A stretch of 64,000 nucleotides of DNA from Apodemus sylvaticus (taxonomy: Eukaryota; Chordata; Mammalia; Rodentia; Muridae): the NCBI RefSeq assembly GCF_947179515.1, contig NC_067477.1:127752896-127816895 (forward strand), given 5' to 3'. The position numbers were made by a program, and so were the translations under genes. Positions 32,022 through 43,230 of this stretch are shown one piece after another (within the stretch, counting starts at the first letter, position 1; every line of letters starts with the position of its first letter). Under the pieces are notes generated by a model. It had not been told where the DNA came from. It did not search any database and saw only the letters and a list, made by a program, of their open reading frames with translations.

Positions 32022-32849
32022 ATGGAGTGTTTTCATCCTCAAGATGAGGCCCCCAGCCTGTGGCCAGCCCGCCTCTCCATCCTTCTGTGCTGAAACCTCG
32101 CAGCCATGTTTTCCGTAGCAGCCCTTCCCCACATCTCAAGGCAGCCTGTGGTGGATCACAGGTCAGCACTGCGGAGCAAGGGGTGAGACCAACCCCAGTC
32201 CAGCAAGAAGAGCGCTGTGATCCTGAGAATGAGCCCAGTTCTTCATGATTGAACTCCATCAACCGTCTCTAATTTGATTCTCCCTGGAAAAATTTTCTGG
32301 TACCTAAAGAGTCAGCCTTCAAGAGCCATCCAGGATCTCGTTTTACAGCTTCTTCTTCAGGCAAAGCAGAGCAGCAAAATTACCTGTGACCCCCTGGTCC
32401 GGAGACTGTGTCAATGCTGGCAGGCTTCCCATGTGGTGGGCTTTCTGTTCCTCTATAAGGACATAAGAGCTTATCTTGTTCAAAACACAATCATAGTGTA
32501 CTTTATGAGCTTTATGGGTTGATTTTTTTTATGCTTAGTGTTTTGTGAAATCTTTTCATAATCTGTTTTAAAAACAACTGCACCATACTCTAAAATCATG
32601 TGTAGTGTTCTAAGATACGCTTATATTACCGTTTTTACTCAATTCCCACATTTCTGTGGGAAATGCAATGGTCTGGTGGTGTCCTCTTTGTGCACACAGT
32701 GTTGTCTTCAGGATCAAGTCCCATGGTGGCGTTTCTTGAGCAGGAAGCACTCACTTTTAATGCTGTGCTAGATAGCTTTCTGTTGTGGATTTGGTCTGAT
32801 GCTTGTTTTATGTTAATGAGTCCCCAAAATTTCAGGAGAATCCACACGT
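32021..32849. other. Unique DNA
   Basis: No gene or repeat recognised. Confidence 0.45.
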
Positions 32850-33090
32850 AAGATGCTGAGGGTCCCTGTCCCCCAGTTGGTTTTCACTGATAAATAAAGG
32901 GGACGAGTGGCCCCAAGGATCCTCCCCTCCCATTGGGTCTAGGGTAGCAAAGATGGTAAGTAGACTATTCAGGAATATCGGAGCGGAGGTGTTAGCCGCA
33001 TGGAGGTTTAGGAGTGGCCTAGCCATTGAGCTGTTTAAGGCATAGTAAAATATAAGGCTGCATGTGCGTCATTCCTTCAGGAACCCAGAA
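32850..33090 (+). mobile_element. Rodent ERV-type LTR fragment
   Basis: 'gatggtaagtagactattca', 'ctgtttaaggcatagtaaaa' and 'tataaggctgcatgtgcg' parallel the LTR-like block at 51940-52410 (its last third). Both carry an 'ataaataaa' word upstream. The family name is not assigned and no TSD is visible. Confidence 0.5.
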
Positions 33091-33135
33091 CATTGAGGCT
33101 GCCGCTGGGTTGATTTGAGTAGAGGTTAATTGGCA

Positions 33136-33452
33136 ACTGCAACAGCTTTCCATCGCTGTGACAAAATACCAGAGACAACAAACTCATGAAGAAAAGGACT
33201 GATTTTGAATCATTGTTGAGGGTTCTGGTCCATGGGGAGGAGCAGCACACAGTAGGTGCTTGTGATGGAGCGAACCTATCACATCGCGGGCAGGAAGTGA
33301 AGGAGACAAACGGACTGGGGTCTCAATATGTAGATCGAGGACATGCCCCGGTGACCTGAAAATTGCCACCAGGCCCCTCCTCAAAAGTGCCAAGTAGGGG
33401 CTAAGCCTTTAACATGTGCGCCTTTGGGAAATTTTTAAGGCACAAACTGTAA
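33136..33452 (-). mobile_element. MaLR-type LTR, old
   Basis: Plus-strand words 'atcgctgtgacaaaatacca', 'gggttctggtccatggggag', 'tgtgatggagcgaacctatc', 'tcaatatgtagatcgaggac' and 'cctttaacatgtgcgccttt' fit a reverse MaLR LTR. Confidence 0.65.
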
Positions 33453-33595
33453 TAAATACTAAAGCATTTTCACAAAATATTTTCAGGGGGGCGTGTTTTA
33501 ATTTGATTGAGGGGGAGTATTGCTATTGTTTTAAGAATTTGGTTATTTTTAGAGAACTAAACCAATACTAGTTTGTAAAAACTAGCTAAACTAAG

Positions 33596-33657
33596 TCTGT
33601 GTGTGGCAATATAATCCCAGCACTTGGGAGGCTGAAGCAAAGGCAGAATCCAAGGCT
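33596..33657 (+). mobile_element. Outer B1, left part
   Basis: 'ataatcccagcacttgggag' followed by 'gctgaagcaaaggcagaatc' is the first half of an old B1, interrupted by a second B1. Confidence 0.75.
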
Positions 33658-33806
33658 GCGGGGCAGAGGTGGTGCACGCCTTTAATCTGAGTGCTCAAGA
33701 CACAATGGCAGGGGGATCTCTGTGAGTTCGAGGCTAGACTGGTCTACAGAAGTAGTTCTAGGACAGCCAGGGTTACACAGAGAAACCCTGTCTTGAAAAC
33801 AGAACT
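33658..33806 (+). mobile_element. Inner B1 nested in a B1, 7-bp TSD
   Basis: The body runs from 'gcggggcagaggtggtgcac' to 'gaaaccctgtcttgaaaa'. It is flanked by caaggct at 33651-33657 and 33807-33813. The TSD lies inside the outer B1 sequence. Confidence 0.9.
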
Positions 33807-33813
33807 CAAGGCT

Positions 33814-33845
33814 ATCCTGAGTTGTATATCCAGGTTCCAGCACAA
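33814..33845 (+). mobile_element. Outer B1, right part
   Basis: 'atcctgagttgtatatccag' resumes the older B1 after the nested insertion. Confidence 0.55.
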
Positions 33846-35924
33846 AAGTCAAAGGTTTATTTTAACTTCCAGATGGCAAAGATATGGATGTGTGCACTTT
33901 GTTACCACACAATGCTATCCACGACCGTGCAATAGATGCTGGATTTAAAAAACCAGACGCCTACGTCTCTATGAATGATGATTTTTTTTTCATCAAATAA
34001 GGGCAGAGTAAACTGCGAGTTTACTGCACAGCCCTGACTGCACAGTGGAATCACCCAGGGAGCTTGGCAAGGTTCTCAAAGCTTGTACCCACTTTAGACT
34101 GAATGAATGAGAGTCTTGGAAGGAGAAGCCTTCCTGGCCTTGGCTGGAATCTACCCTGCAACAGGAGGAGGAAGTAAAAAAAGAAGAAAAAATCCCCCAA
34201 CATGGCAGATAACTGAGAAAGAAAAGGGGGCCGCGCTGCCTCCCCTAATCACCATGCAGAATCCAACACGGTGGGCAATAGAAAGCTCAGCAACTGGGGA
34301 CCCACAACGGTTCATAGATGGAATCCACGGCATCTAAGCTGAACCAGTCGGCTTCGTGCCTTCCAACGCGGGGTGTTCTCATCTGCTCCCAAAGTGCCCG
34401 GCTTTCAAGAAAACTCTAGCATTTCATCATCCCTGTATGGAAACCAGGACAACAGACAGCAGGATAATGGATCGTCTCTGCCCATGTCAGAGCCGCTTTT
34501 ATGTGCAAGGCACCAGACTCACACTGAGTGCAGAGACAGGCTGATAAGGATTTATTTCACATGGAAATGAAGACATCATGGGCCCTACCTTTACTCGTTC
34601 CCATAGGACAAGAGCTCCCCTGAAACCGAAGCATATTACCTGGCCTTTGACAAAAAAATGCTTACAAGGGATGGCAGGAGGCTCTATCTCTGATGACTGA
34701 GCACTGAAGAATCTCCCTATGCCCTGAACAGGGAAGCCCAAAATCACAGCAGTAAAGGTTCCCACAAGCATCCCACGCCACCAGATCAGCCTGCAAAGTA
34801 CGGGAGCAGCACTGTCTGTTTGTATTTATGTTTTACAAAATGAGTGCTAACACTTTAGTGATACATCCCTACATGTGTTCTCAAATGGGCAACATGATAT
34901 TTTGTAAAGTAAATTCAGTATGCACAGGCCATTCATTCCTGAAAGAAATCTACAGGAACCTGAATCAAACCCACCGCCCACCCCACCCCCACCCCTCACT
35001 CCCCACCCCGGCACAGGGCACAGTATCGCCAGCTCATCAGTGTGAAGTCTTGAGTCTCTCATCACTGAAAGGCGGCCGGCTGCCAGCACTGCTTCTGGCA
35101 AGATTGCCTGGCAAAAAGTCCTTAGCCTTGTGGGAAAGGAAGGAAGGAAAAGGAACCCCAAAGGAGAGCACAAGAGGCTGGGCGACCAGCAGTCCCTGTC
35201 CCTCGCCTGAGAGGAGGAAGCCTGGTATAACTCCCCTTATCCAAAGCTGGAATATATCGTGACTCTTGGAGGAGCATCAGAAATATGAAATGGACTCTAG
35301 AGATCTTCTAGCTCAGAGCTGCTAACACGCAGAGGAAGAATAGGCTTGTCCAACATAGTGAAAGGAAACAGGGACCGATTAGGTTTGCAAGCCCAACTAT
35401 AATCCACACCTGTAGCTTCCCTTCGAACTTTCAGAATAAGCCACGCCCATCCCCACCCTCAGAGACGCTAGGCAAACTGGTCCGTGGAGTTTTGCACCCT
35501 GCAAGACTTGACTCGGTCCATTTCGCTCCATGATATTGCCAGCCCTTTGCAAGGTGGGGCTATGACTGCGAAAATGAATCAGCAGGATTCCCAGCATGAA
35601 GCTGTTGCTAGCTGTCAGAGGAGCATTCCGAGAGCTCATTACTGCAGCAGAGGGGGAGAAGAGCGGAACAAAGACAAGCGCAATAGCTGCAGTGACTCTG
35701 AGTGGGAGGCATCCTAAAGTCCGTGCTTAAAGGAGGAGCGGAGACTTGCTGAAAAGACAGGGTTCTGAAGGCTTTGGAAGGAGATGGAATAGCATCTGCA
35801 GAGTCATGAAGCCAGAGGACATGGCTGTGGTTTGGTTTATGGGACATGGAGTGCAGGACAGAGGCGTGGAGATAAGCCACCGGAAGGGTTCAGGGTTCTC
35901 CTGAAATGATGGTTGCTGGTGACT
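33846..35924. other. Mostly unique DNA
   Basis: No gene seen. One MER5A-like fragment is listed separately. The open frame at 34828-35262 (144 codons) has no domain and crosses a CCCACC-rich patch (34976-35010). Confidence 0.45.
34028..34098 (+). mobile_element. MER5A-like hAT fragment
   Basis: 'cctgactgcacagtggaatc' and 'acccagggagctt' match the left end of MER5A, an ancient mammalian non-autonomous hAT element. Only this end is recognisable. Confidence 0.5.
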
Positions 35925-36240
35925 CTGACCACAATACCCGAGGGAAAAAACTCAAAGGAGAAAAGATTTATTTTTCCTCACTGTTTCACAAAGCTCTAGT
36001 CCATTATGGTGAGAACCAACACACAGCAGACACACGGCAGGACTAGATAGCAAGGGCTATTCACACCGCAGTGAATCAGGAGGCAGAGTGTCAGAAACCA
36101 GGGGCCAGATACCGTCTTCAAAGGCCCGATCCTACGGCTTATGTCCACCAATTAAAACCACCTCCTGAAGGCTCCACTGCCTCCCAAAATAGTGTCACTC
36201 ACTAGCTGGGGACCAAGCACTCCAAACACGACACTTCAGA
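35925..36240 (-). mobile_element. MaLR-type LTR, old
   Basis: Plus-strand words 'aaaagatttatttttcctca', 'tctagtccattatggtgaga', 'aaaaccacctcctgaaggct' and 'gctggggaccaagcactcca' fit a reverse rodent MaLR LTR. Confidence 0.6.
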
Positions 36241-36609
36241 TTCAAACCATTAACCACTGAGAAATGCTGTGGGGAAATGCCAAAGTAGAGCCTGTAATTT
36301 CGGAAAATAGCTCTAATGGTGGTATGAATAATATGGGGAAGGGAAGAGGCTGGAGATAAGGGAAGCCCTTGATTAGGGGACGAAAAGGATGAGAAGCTGG
36401 ACCAGCCAGAGCCTAGTGAGAGGACTCGCCGACTGAGAGCAGAGGCCGGCCAAATTCTCAACTCTCCCATTACATCATTACATTTGGCACGTGGGATTGG
36501 AGGACCATGTGATTGACTGGTCAGGGGGCGGGAAGGTCTAATATCAACCGCCCACTCTCTGATCCCCTTCATGTGTTCAGGACATTCCATTTCTTTCAAA
36601 ACTCAGGCT
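36241..36609. other. Unique DNA
   Basis: No gene or repeat recognised. Confidence 0.4.
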
Positions 36610-36915
36610 GCTTGCACACATGCGCGTGTGCACACGCGCGCGCGCACACACACACGCACACACCCACATGAGAGCACACAGATGCCCACGGAGGACATCG
36701 ATATTCTGCTTTATCGCTCTTTGGCACAGCTTCTCTCCCTGGACCTGGAGCTAAGCTGGCAGCAAGCAAGCCCCAGCCATCTTCCTGGCTTCACTTCCCT
36801 CAGAGACACAGGACTGTGCCCAGCTTTTTTCACAGTGGTGGGATGTGGACTCAGGTCCTTACGATCGATCGATCGAGCACAAGCTCCCTTACCCGTGGAA
36901 CCGCCACTCAGACGC
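36610..36915 (-). mobile_element. B4 SINE
   Basis: In reverse: the tRNA-like head near 36845-36915 ('gatgtggactcaggtcctta' on plus), and the middle 'ggacctggagctaagctggc' on plus. The CA/CG-rich end at 36615-36668 includes 'cacgcgcgcgcgcaca', a Z-DNA-prone alternating purine-pyrimidine run. The 196-codon plus-strand frame at 36571-37161 crosses this SINE and is not a gene. Confidence 0.65.
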
Positions 36916-37899
36916 CTTAATGAAGGATGCAATGAAGTGAGGCAAGGTCTTACTTGTTCTTGTCCCATCCCTGTGTTCTTATCCCATCCCCTGAGAATAA
37001 CAGTTCTCCTCCTCACCAGGAAAACCATCTCCCCTCACACAACTCTTGTGAAAGTCACCTGGCCTGGGGAGATGATCATGTCACCTGCAGACCTGGGTTG
37101 TGCCGCCATGACACTTTTGTATTTCTGTCAGTATTTGGAAATTGTATTATGTGATCCGTAGTTCTTGCATTACACATTTAACCCCAACCTGCCCGGTGAA
37201 CTTCTGTCAAGATTCCTACGGGTGTTCCAGCGCTTTGAAAAGGTAATCCCCTGTGAGGATCAAGATAGCAACTGCCACAGCTGACTGTAAGCTCCCAGAC
37301 GATTTCAAAAGATAGAGCCAATGCTTTATTCTGTGTCCCATTTTAACAGTACACACAAGTATTTAAGAAGCGTGCTCAGTGAATTAATGCTGGAGGCTGA
37401 ACCTGTGACTATGACAGAAATGTTTCCTGTGGGGATGGCAATGCTTATGGATGCTGCAGTCCTGCCCCTGACACAGGGCGGGCAGAACCAACCAGCCGGC
37501 ATCAGCTGGAGCACTGAGAAAGCACACTCAAGTTGTTTGAACCAGTCTGCAGGACTACATGGGACACCCACGGACACCATCACAAGACTTCATCCTATCT
37601 GAGACTTGCACACAGGGCATTCTCTCAGAGTAGCTTTTAACCAACACAGGGTAGAAGGTGGAAGTGAGCTTGCCCTGCCCAAGACATAGGAGGCCTATCG
37701 TGCCATCTGGGCTGTTCTCCCCAGGACTGGGCTCTCTCCTTGGCCTGCCTCTCTCAGGTGACAAATACCTTCCGAAGCCCCTCTTCCTTGGAGAATACTG
37801 GCTAGTATCTGGGTGTTAGGATTAGAAGGTTCTGATTAGTTCATAGACTTTAGATTACAGCTGGTAGTTACCATCTTCAGCATCCCAGGAGACCACCTT
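36916..37899. other. Unique DNA
   Basis: No gene or repeat recognised. Confidence 0.45.
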
Positions 37900-38185
37900 C
37901 TCTGTGAGCTTGTGCATGCATTTATATATGCATGTTTGTGTGTGTGTGTGTGTGTAACACAAATGTGTGTGTTCATGTGTGTGCACCTACACACAAAAAT
38001 CTGGAGACCACAGGAGGATGTCAGGCAGTGTCACCCTGTGTCCCTTGAGACAGAGTCTCTCATTGAGCCTGGATCTAGGCTGCTGGCTAGCAAACTCAGT
38101 TATGGTCACTGAGGATTTGAACTCAGGTCCTCATGTTAGTACAAGTGCTCTGACCAGGAGACTCATCAGCTCCACACCTGATTTT
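37900..38185 (-). mobile_element. B4 SINE
   Basis: Plus-strand words 'ctggagaccacaggaggatg', 'ttgagacagagtctctcatt' and 'atttgaactcaggtcctcat' are in the order of a reverse B4. A (TG)n at 37935-37956 is the tail side. Confidence 0.75.
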
Positions 38186-39373
38186 TTTTTTTTTAATTTT
38201 AGAAAAGTGCTGCAAGATTAATGGGAATTTCAGAAGGACAAAGCTGGCCTCAGAGATGCCCACAGGCTTCCCTGCCACAAGAGGCAGGTCTGAGAGTCCT
38301 TCCAGCTCTCCGGGAGCCAAGAAAGGGAGAGTAAACCTTGAGACTGAGCCCTTGACTAAAAGCAGAGAGCAAGTCCTGAGATCAGCATTCTGCTTGAGGG
38401 CAGCACCGCTAAGTCCCAAAGGAGGAACAGTATCTGGAGCAGTCTCCTCACAAATCCCTCCTCCCCTGGGGTCAGGGAGATCTCCCTGCTAAGGTCATGA
38501 ATAGCTGAGATACGGGGTCGGATGAAGAGACTATGAAGAGATAGGAGCCAGAAGAACCCTTCTACTCAGGTTCTCTGCAGCAAGAAGAAGAGTGATGTCT
38601 TCTAAAGGAGAACATTGCTTTGAAGGGACCCAGCGATTATGCCCATGAAGCAAGATTCCTCCTGAGGCTTTTGACAGCGTCCAGGAGCTGCATCTCCCCG
38701 AGGAAAAGAAACACAAATGGGACCTGGGGGTGGGGTGCAGGTAGGGCTGTTGCAACCCTTCTCTCCCAAGCAAGTCTAGACCCTTCACGACCATCCTGCA
38801 ACTTAGGAATGGGGTCTGGTGGGAAGCTCCAGGCAGGAAAGCCACTCTTCATAGGAGACCCTGGAGCTTTAAATTTCCTAGAGGAATTCTGGGATGCATG
38901 GCAGCTTGCTCCTTTAAGCACTGAAGGTGAGATTGAAGAAGTCAGTTCGATGGGAACCCAGCACCTGCCCACCTCTTCTGCATCACCTGCAGCTCAGACA
39001 GGTGATTATGTTCTCTCCAGGATGCTACTGTGAAGCCTCCAAAACCCTGTCTCCATCCAGATGCCCAATCTCAAGTCTATTAAGAGCCACATTCTTTTAC
39101 TCAAGACCTTACATATAGCAGTGTTGCTAGACAGGGACCTCAGTACCATTTAGGCTTCGGTGAAAATCAATGCTGGCCTCCAGGCTGTAGTTCCTCTTCT
39201 TGGATTTGAGAAAAGGATTCTCACCTCTGTCTCTCTAGCTGTAGACTTTCCCTGCATCAACACAACGACCTTACAGAATCCAGCCCTGGACCGTTGTGTC
39301 CACTCTATGAAACTCTCTCCAGAGCTGAGTTTTAGTTAGATCCCAGACCTCATCCAGCCTTTGTTCTCTTTTC
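38186..39373. other. Unique DNA
   Basis: No gene seen. A T12 run lies at about 38181-38193. Open frames of 104-137 codons around 38530-39033 overlap on both strands and have no domain. Confidence 0.45.
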
Positions 39374-39705
39374 TAGGGCATCCCCGTGCTGTGCTTTGAA
39401 GATGAGATGCCCCTGTATTGGCTCATGTTTTGAACACTTGGTCCCCAACTGATTTGGGGGTGAAGCATGGCTGGATAGGTGAGTCACTGGGTGCTTGCCT
39501 TTTGAGGTTCTACCTGGTCCCAGCCCCCACCCCTCTGCCACATGTTTCCAACCCCATGATGGTCTGTCTCTCTGTAAGCCCAGAATCTATGAAGCCAAGG
39601 ACTGTGGACTGAAGCCCCTGAAACCGTGATCTAAAATACACCCCCTCCCCTGCCCTTGCTTATGTCAAGTGCTTGTGTCATGAAGGATGAACAGCTAACT
39701 CAATG
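39374..39705 (+). mobile_element. MaLR/MLT1-like LTR, old
   Basis: 'gctcatgttttgaacacttg', 'gtccccaactgatttggggg', 'caaggactgtggactgaagc' and 'cctgaaaccgtgatctaaaa' follow MaLR LTR order. No clear TSD. Confidence 0.65.
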
Positions 39706-40778
39706 AACATCTAACGTCATCCATCAAATAAAAAGCCATTTTCCAACTGAACTTGAAACCTCTTAAGTGTGTTTTGTTTTTTTGTCTTTTGTTTTTTCCT
39801 GGATGAACTTGGTGACATTAGCTAAGCCTCATTACAGACTTAGAACTTCTCTTGGCCGTGGAACACAAAAGAAGTAAGAGAAAATAGCAAACCCAGGGTC
39901 CTTTAGTCTGTAGGGAATACAAGACTGACCACAAAATGTGACAATGTCCCTAAAAGACAGCTTTAACTGAAAGTTCACAAATTCTTTGCAGCCTCAGATT
40001 TTTCTGGGCCTCACTTCCTATTGCCACTGCAGTAGTCTGGCTGTCTGGGTATCGCCCTAAAACAACAGGGGTAAATTCTTCCTCAGCTGTCCTGGCACAT
40101 CACTGAGAGGGGGAGGAGCAGGTGCACACGAGGTCCCAGACAGCTACATCACCCCATACATTCTGTCGGCAGTTTGTCAGCATCACCATCTGTTGGCTTG
40201 TTCACGTGCCCAAAGCCTGCACCTGCAGTCTCTGTGACCTGCCCCCTCCCTGCAGTAGGGGGTCAAAAATAACAACCGCACTCAAACCAGCCTGACAGTC
40301 TTGACCCACATTTCAAGGTTTCTAAGCCAGTGCAGCTGAAGCTGGCCTGCAGCTGCGCCTTTAAGGGAACAACACAGGCAGCTGAGCTCATCTTCAGATG
40401 AGCACATTGCAGGGAAGTTGTGGTCTCTGGGAGACTGGGAGGAGCTATTGCAAAAGAGCTTACTTTCTCTCTCTGCCAAGAGCACAGGAGCAAATACTGA
40501 CATCTTAAAGAACCCTTCTACCTACACAAGGACACTAAACACGCAGTGTCCTCCCTTTTCTTTAAAGTTGATAGCAATCATGTCCTTTGTGCCTGAATCC
40601 CTGGCATGGGACAGTGTTCTGGGCAGTTCCAGAGACCAGTGACAGCCAGTGGGTTGTAGTGTCTGGACCAGTTTGCTCTCCACTGCAACTGGGTTTGCAG
40701 TAGTGATGAATTAGGCCACCAAGTACTAATCCTAAGAAAATGGCCTTAAATTTGATTGCAAATCTCACTTCTGGGCTA
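39706..40778. other. Unique DNA
   Basis: No gene or interspersed repeat recognised. It contains the E-box cluster listed separately. Confidence 0.45.
40084..40403. promoter_or_regulatory. Candidate enhancer: cluster of nine E-boxes
   Basis: CANNTG sites start at 40084, 40119, 40187, 40203 (cacgtg), 40220, 40333, 40350, 40379 and 40395. Four are cagctg. One site per 256 positions is expected by chance, so about 1.2 in this length. A hairpin (gctcatct-tc-agatgagc, 40386-40403) ends the cluster. bHLH factors bind such sites; function here is inference. Confidence 0.3.
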
Positions 40779-41033
40779 GGGGGCTGGCTTGGTTAGGGAA
40801 GTGTTTACTATGCTCACAGAAGTGCCTGAGTTCAGATAACCAGGACCACAAATTAAACTAGTTTGAGTGGCAGACACCTGTAATTCCCACTGGGAAAGCA
40901 AAGACAGGAGAGTCCCCATGGCAGGTTGATCAGTCAGCCAGTTCTGTTTAGTCAAAGAGTTCCAGATTCATTGTGAGACTTTGTCTCAATACATACATAC
41001 ATACATACATACATACATACATAAAATAAGTTG
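40779..41033 (+). mobile_element. B4 SINE, left part, with ATAC microsatellite
   Basis: 'gggctggcttggttagggaa', 'agtgcctgagttcagataac' and 'gtggcagacacctgtaattc' are in B4 order. The A-rich stretch has become (ATAC)9 at 40989-41024. The SINE at 41034 interrupts it. Confidence 0.7.
40989..41024 (+). repeat. (ATAC)9 microsatellite
   Basis: Nine perfect tetranucleotide units inside the B4. Confidence 0.95.
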
Positions 41034-41274
41034 AGGACTGGAAAGATAACTCAGTGGTTAAGAGCACCTGTTGCTCTTGCAGAGAATGTGGGTTTGGTTT
41101 AGAGCACCAACACTATAGTTCACAACCATCTAGAATTAACTAGAGTTCCAAGGATTCACTGTCTTCTTGTGAACTCTGAGGACACAAAACACATATGTGG
41201 CACTCATACAAACATGCAGGCAAAACACTCATACAGATAAAATAAATACAACTAAGAATATTTTTAAATAAGAA
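41034..41274 (+). mobile_element. B3/B2-type SINE nested in the B4
   Basis: The head 'ggactggaaagataactcag', then 'ggttaagagcacctgttgct' and 'gttcacaaccatctagaatt', with an A-rich tail. B4-like wording resumes afterwards ('gatctctggcctccacatgc'). Confidence 0.8.
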
Positions 41275-41310
41275 GGAAAGCACCTGATACAGATCTCTGG
41301 CCTCCACATG
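41275..41310 (+). mobile_element. B4 SINE, right part
   Basis: 'gatctctggcctccacatgc' is the B4 3' region. It leads into the CA-rich satellite, which looks like an expansion of the B4 tail. Confidence 0.6.
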
Positions 41311-41800
41311 CTGTGCATGCACACTCATGCACTCATACTCACACACATGCTCACAAGCATGCACTCACACTCACACACACATGCCCAGACATATGCACTC
41401 ACACTCACACACGTGCTCACAAACATGCACTCACGCGCACATGCTCATATACATGTACTCACACTCACACACATGCTCACATGCATGCACTCACACACAT
41501 GCTTACACATACATGTTCATATACATGCAGTCACACTCACACACATGCTCACATGCATGCACTCACACACACTTACACATACATGCTCATACACATGTAC
41601 TCACACTCACACATGCTCACATGCATGCACTCACACACATGCTTACACATACATGCTCATACACATGCACTCATACACACATGCTTACACATACATGTTC
41701 ATACACATGCACTCACACTCACACACATGCACTCACACACATGCTTACACACACATGCTCACATATATTCATACATACTCATACACACATACTTCTCACT
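41311..41800 (+). repeat. 490-bp CA-rich satellite
   Basis: Irregular 'actcacacacatgctcacat'-type units with internal tcaca, tgcac and catac words. All three plus-strand frames are open for about 168 codons, because CA/TC-rich words exclude stops. This is composition, not coding. Confidence 0.92.
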
Positions 41801-42249
41801 TCTGTACTTACTAGCAATGTGATTCTAAAAAAGTGACCTGGTTTGTCTGAGTCACAGTTAATACTATGTACTTATATAATTTACACGATGATGAAATTAT
41901 AGATCAGATTATAATACGTAGCACAATGTGTGGACCACATTCCTTTGACAGCCATCTTACCTACTGAAGTCCCCTGTCCAGAGCCTTGCCTCCCTGAACA
42001 CACCCCATCTCTTCTGGCGCCCCTTTCTGCTTTCCCCTCTACTTGGTATTTTGTTCTTTTTGGTTGACATCTGCTGTTCCCCCCAAAGTATAAAGCTCAC
42101 TTAGGCCACGAGACATGACCCAAAAGTCAGCAGATGCTTTCTTTACAATGAGTTATCAATAAACAACTGTGAACACATGTGTGGGCATGCACTCTCTGGC
42201 ACAATTGCTCAAGTGCCTCTCCTCCCCTTCTCTCTCTGTCCTTATCTTG
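41801..42249. other. Unique DNA
   Basis: No gene or repeat recognised. Confidence 0.4.
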
Positions 42250-42345
42250 CCTTCACTATGTGGCCCAGACTAGTCTTAAGTTGACAAACCTGCTTTTGTA
42301 CTCTGAGTGCTGGGATTACATCCACAGTCCACCATTCCGGTTCAT
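42250..42345 (-). mobile_element. Old B1/PB1-type SINE
   Basis: 'ttcactatgtggcccagact', 'gtactctgagtgctgggatt' and 'cacagtccaccattccg' are in reverse B1 order. Diverged. Confidence 0.55.
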
Positions 42346-42485
42346 GGACTTTTTTCTACTGACTAATTGGATATGAGTTCTGGTATCAAAATTATGATAT
42401 GAACTATATGTATCAGAACTCAGGAAATATGTAGTCTAAGGCTGGGGAGACACAAGCATAATATTTAATAACATTCCCCCCCCCA

Positions 42486-42834
42486 TGTGTTTTGGAAAAG
42501 AAGGCCACCTGGTTCCTGGTTGAGCTAAGGCTAGAAACCCCGGTGTGCCCTCAAAGAATGGTAGGCTCTTTGCCTGATTCCCAGGAACCAGGCCCCCTCA
42601 CTAGCTGCAGACCCCCAAAGATAAATAAGCTTTCCTTCTCAGACATTCCTCCCTGCAAAGAGTATTTAACCTCATGTCTGCCCTGAGGAGTGGGATATAG
42701 TTTTACTCATCTATTTTCCGCCATGACAATAAATGTCTTAAAACCATGGACTGCCTCCTTTCGTCGAGATCCTCCGTGGGGAGCCATGGAGAAGGTTTCC
42801 GCCTATAAAGCCGCTGTCTAATCTCCCGTACAAG
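42486..42834 (+). mobile_element. Candidate ERV LTR
   Basis: A TATA-like element (gagtatttaacc, near 42659) is followed by a polyadenylation signal, aataaa, at 42728-42733. CpG-containing U5-like DNA follows. The spacing is typical of a gammaretrovirus-like LTR. Possible ends are tg at 42486 and ca near 42831, but I find no TSD or primer-binding site. Confidence 0.45.
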
Positions 42835-43230
42835 GCCTCTCTGTGCTCCCAGCCACTGCTGTCAACCAAGCCCAAGCCCAAGACTGCCACCTGTCAAGCC
42901 CCGGACCAACTGGAGCTCCCCGCTTACCCCCACTCCAGCCCCGGGTTAGATTCAGACCGAAGGCCCCACTCTGTTCTCAGCTCTTCCACAGCATCCAGTG
43001 GTACCTGGGTGTCCAAGAGCCTGAGAACCCGATGGCCCCAGCCCTCTCGCAGGCCTGGGGACCCTTGAACCAGCTCTGGCTGTCCCACACCTCAGACTGC
43101 ACGTCCTCACCCCTAGAGCAGCATCCAGGAGCTTCCCTACAGTACCACCCACCCAGAGACTGTGGGGTTAGCTGGCCCGACTTCCTGCCTCCTGCCTCCC
43201 AGAGCTGCCAGCTCCTGTGGTAGAGCAGAC
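42835..43230. other. GC-rich block with 126-codon open frame
   Basis: This is the most GC- and CpG-rich stretch of its neighbourhood. An open frame at 42843-43220 (plus) encodes a proline/serine/glutamine-rich product with no domain I know. It directly follows the candidate LTR. It might be retroviral internal DNA, a captured segment, or chance. I do not call it a gene. Confidence 0.3.

Noticed and set aside
34828..35262. 144-codon plus-strand open frame
   Set aside because: Crosses a CCCACC-rich patch and unique DNA; no domain, and a minus-strand frame overlaps.
36571..37161. 196-codon open frame, the longest in the window
   Set aside because: It crosses a reverse B4 SINE and its CA/CG-rich end, has no domain, and overlaps open frames on the other strand.
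42750..43230. CpG island
   Set aside because: CpG is locally raised but the count looks too low, and the block too short, for a standard island. An LTR origin is a simpler cause for part of it.
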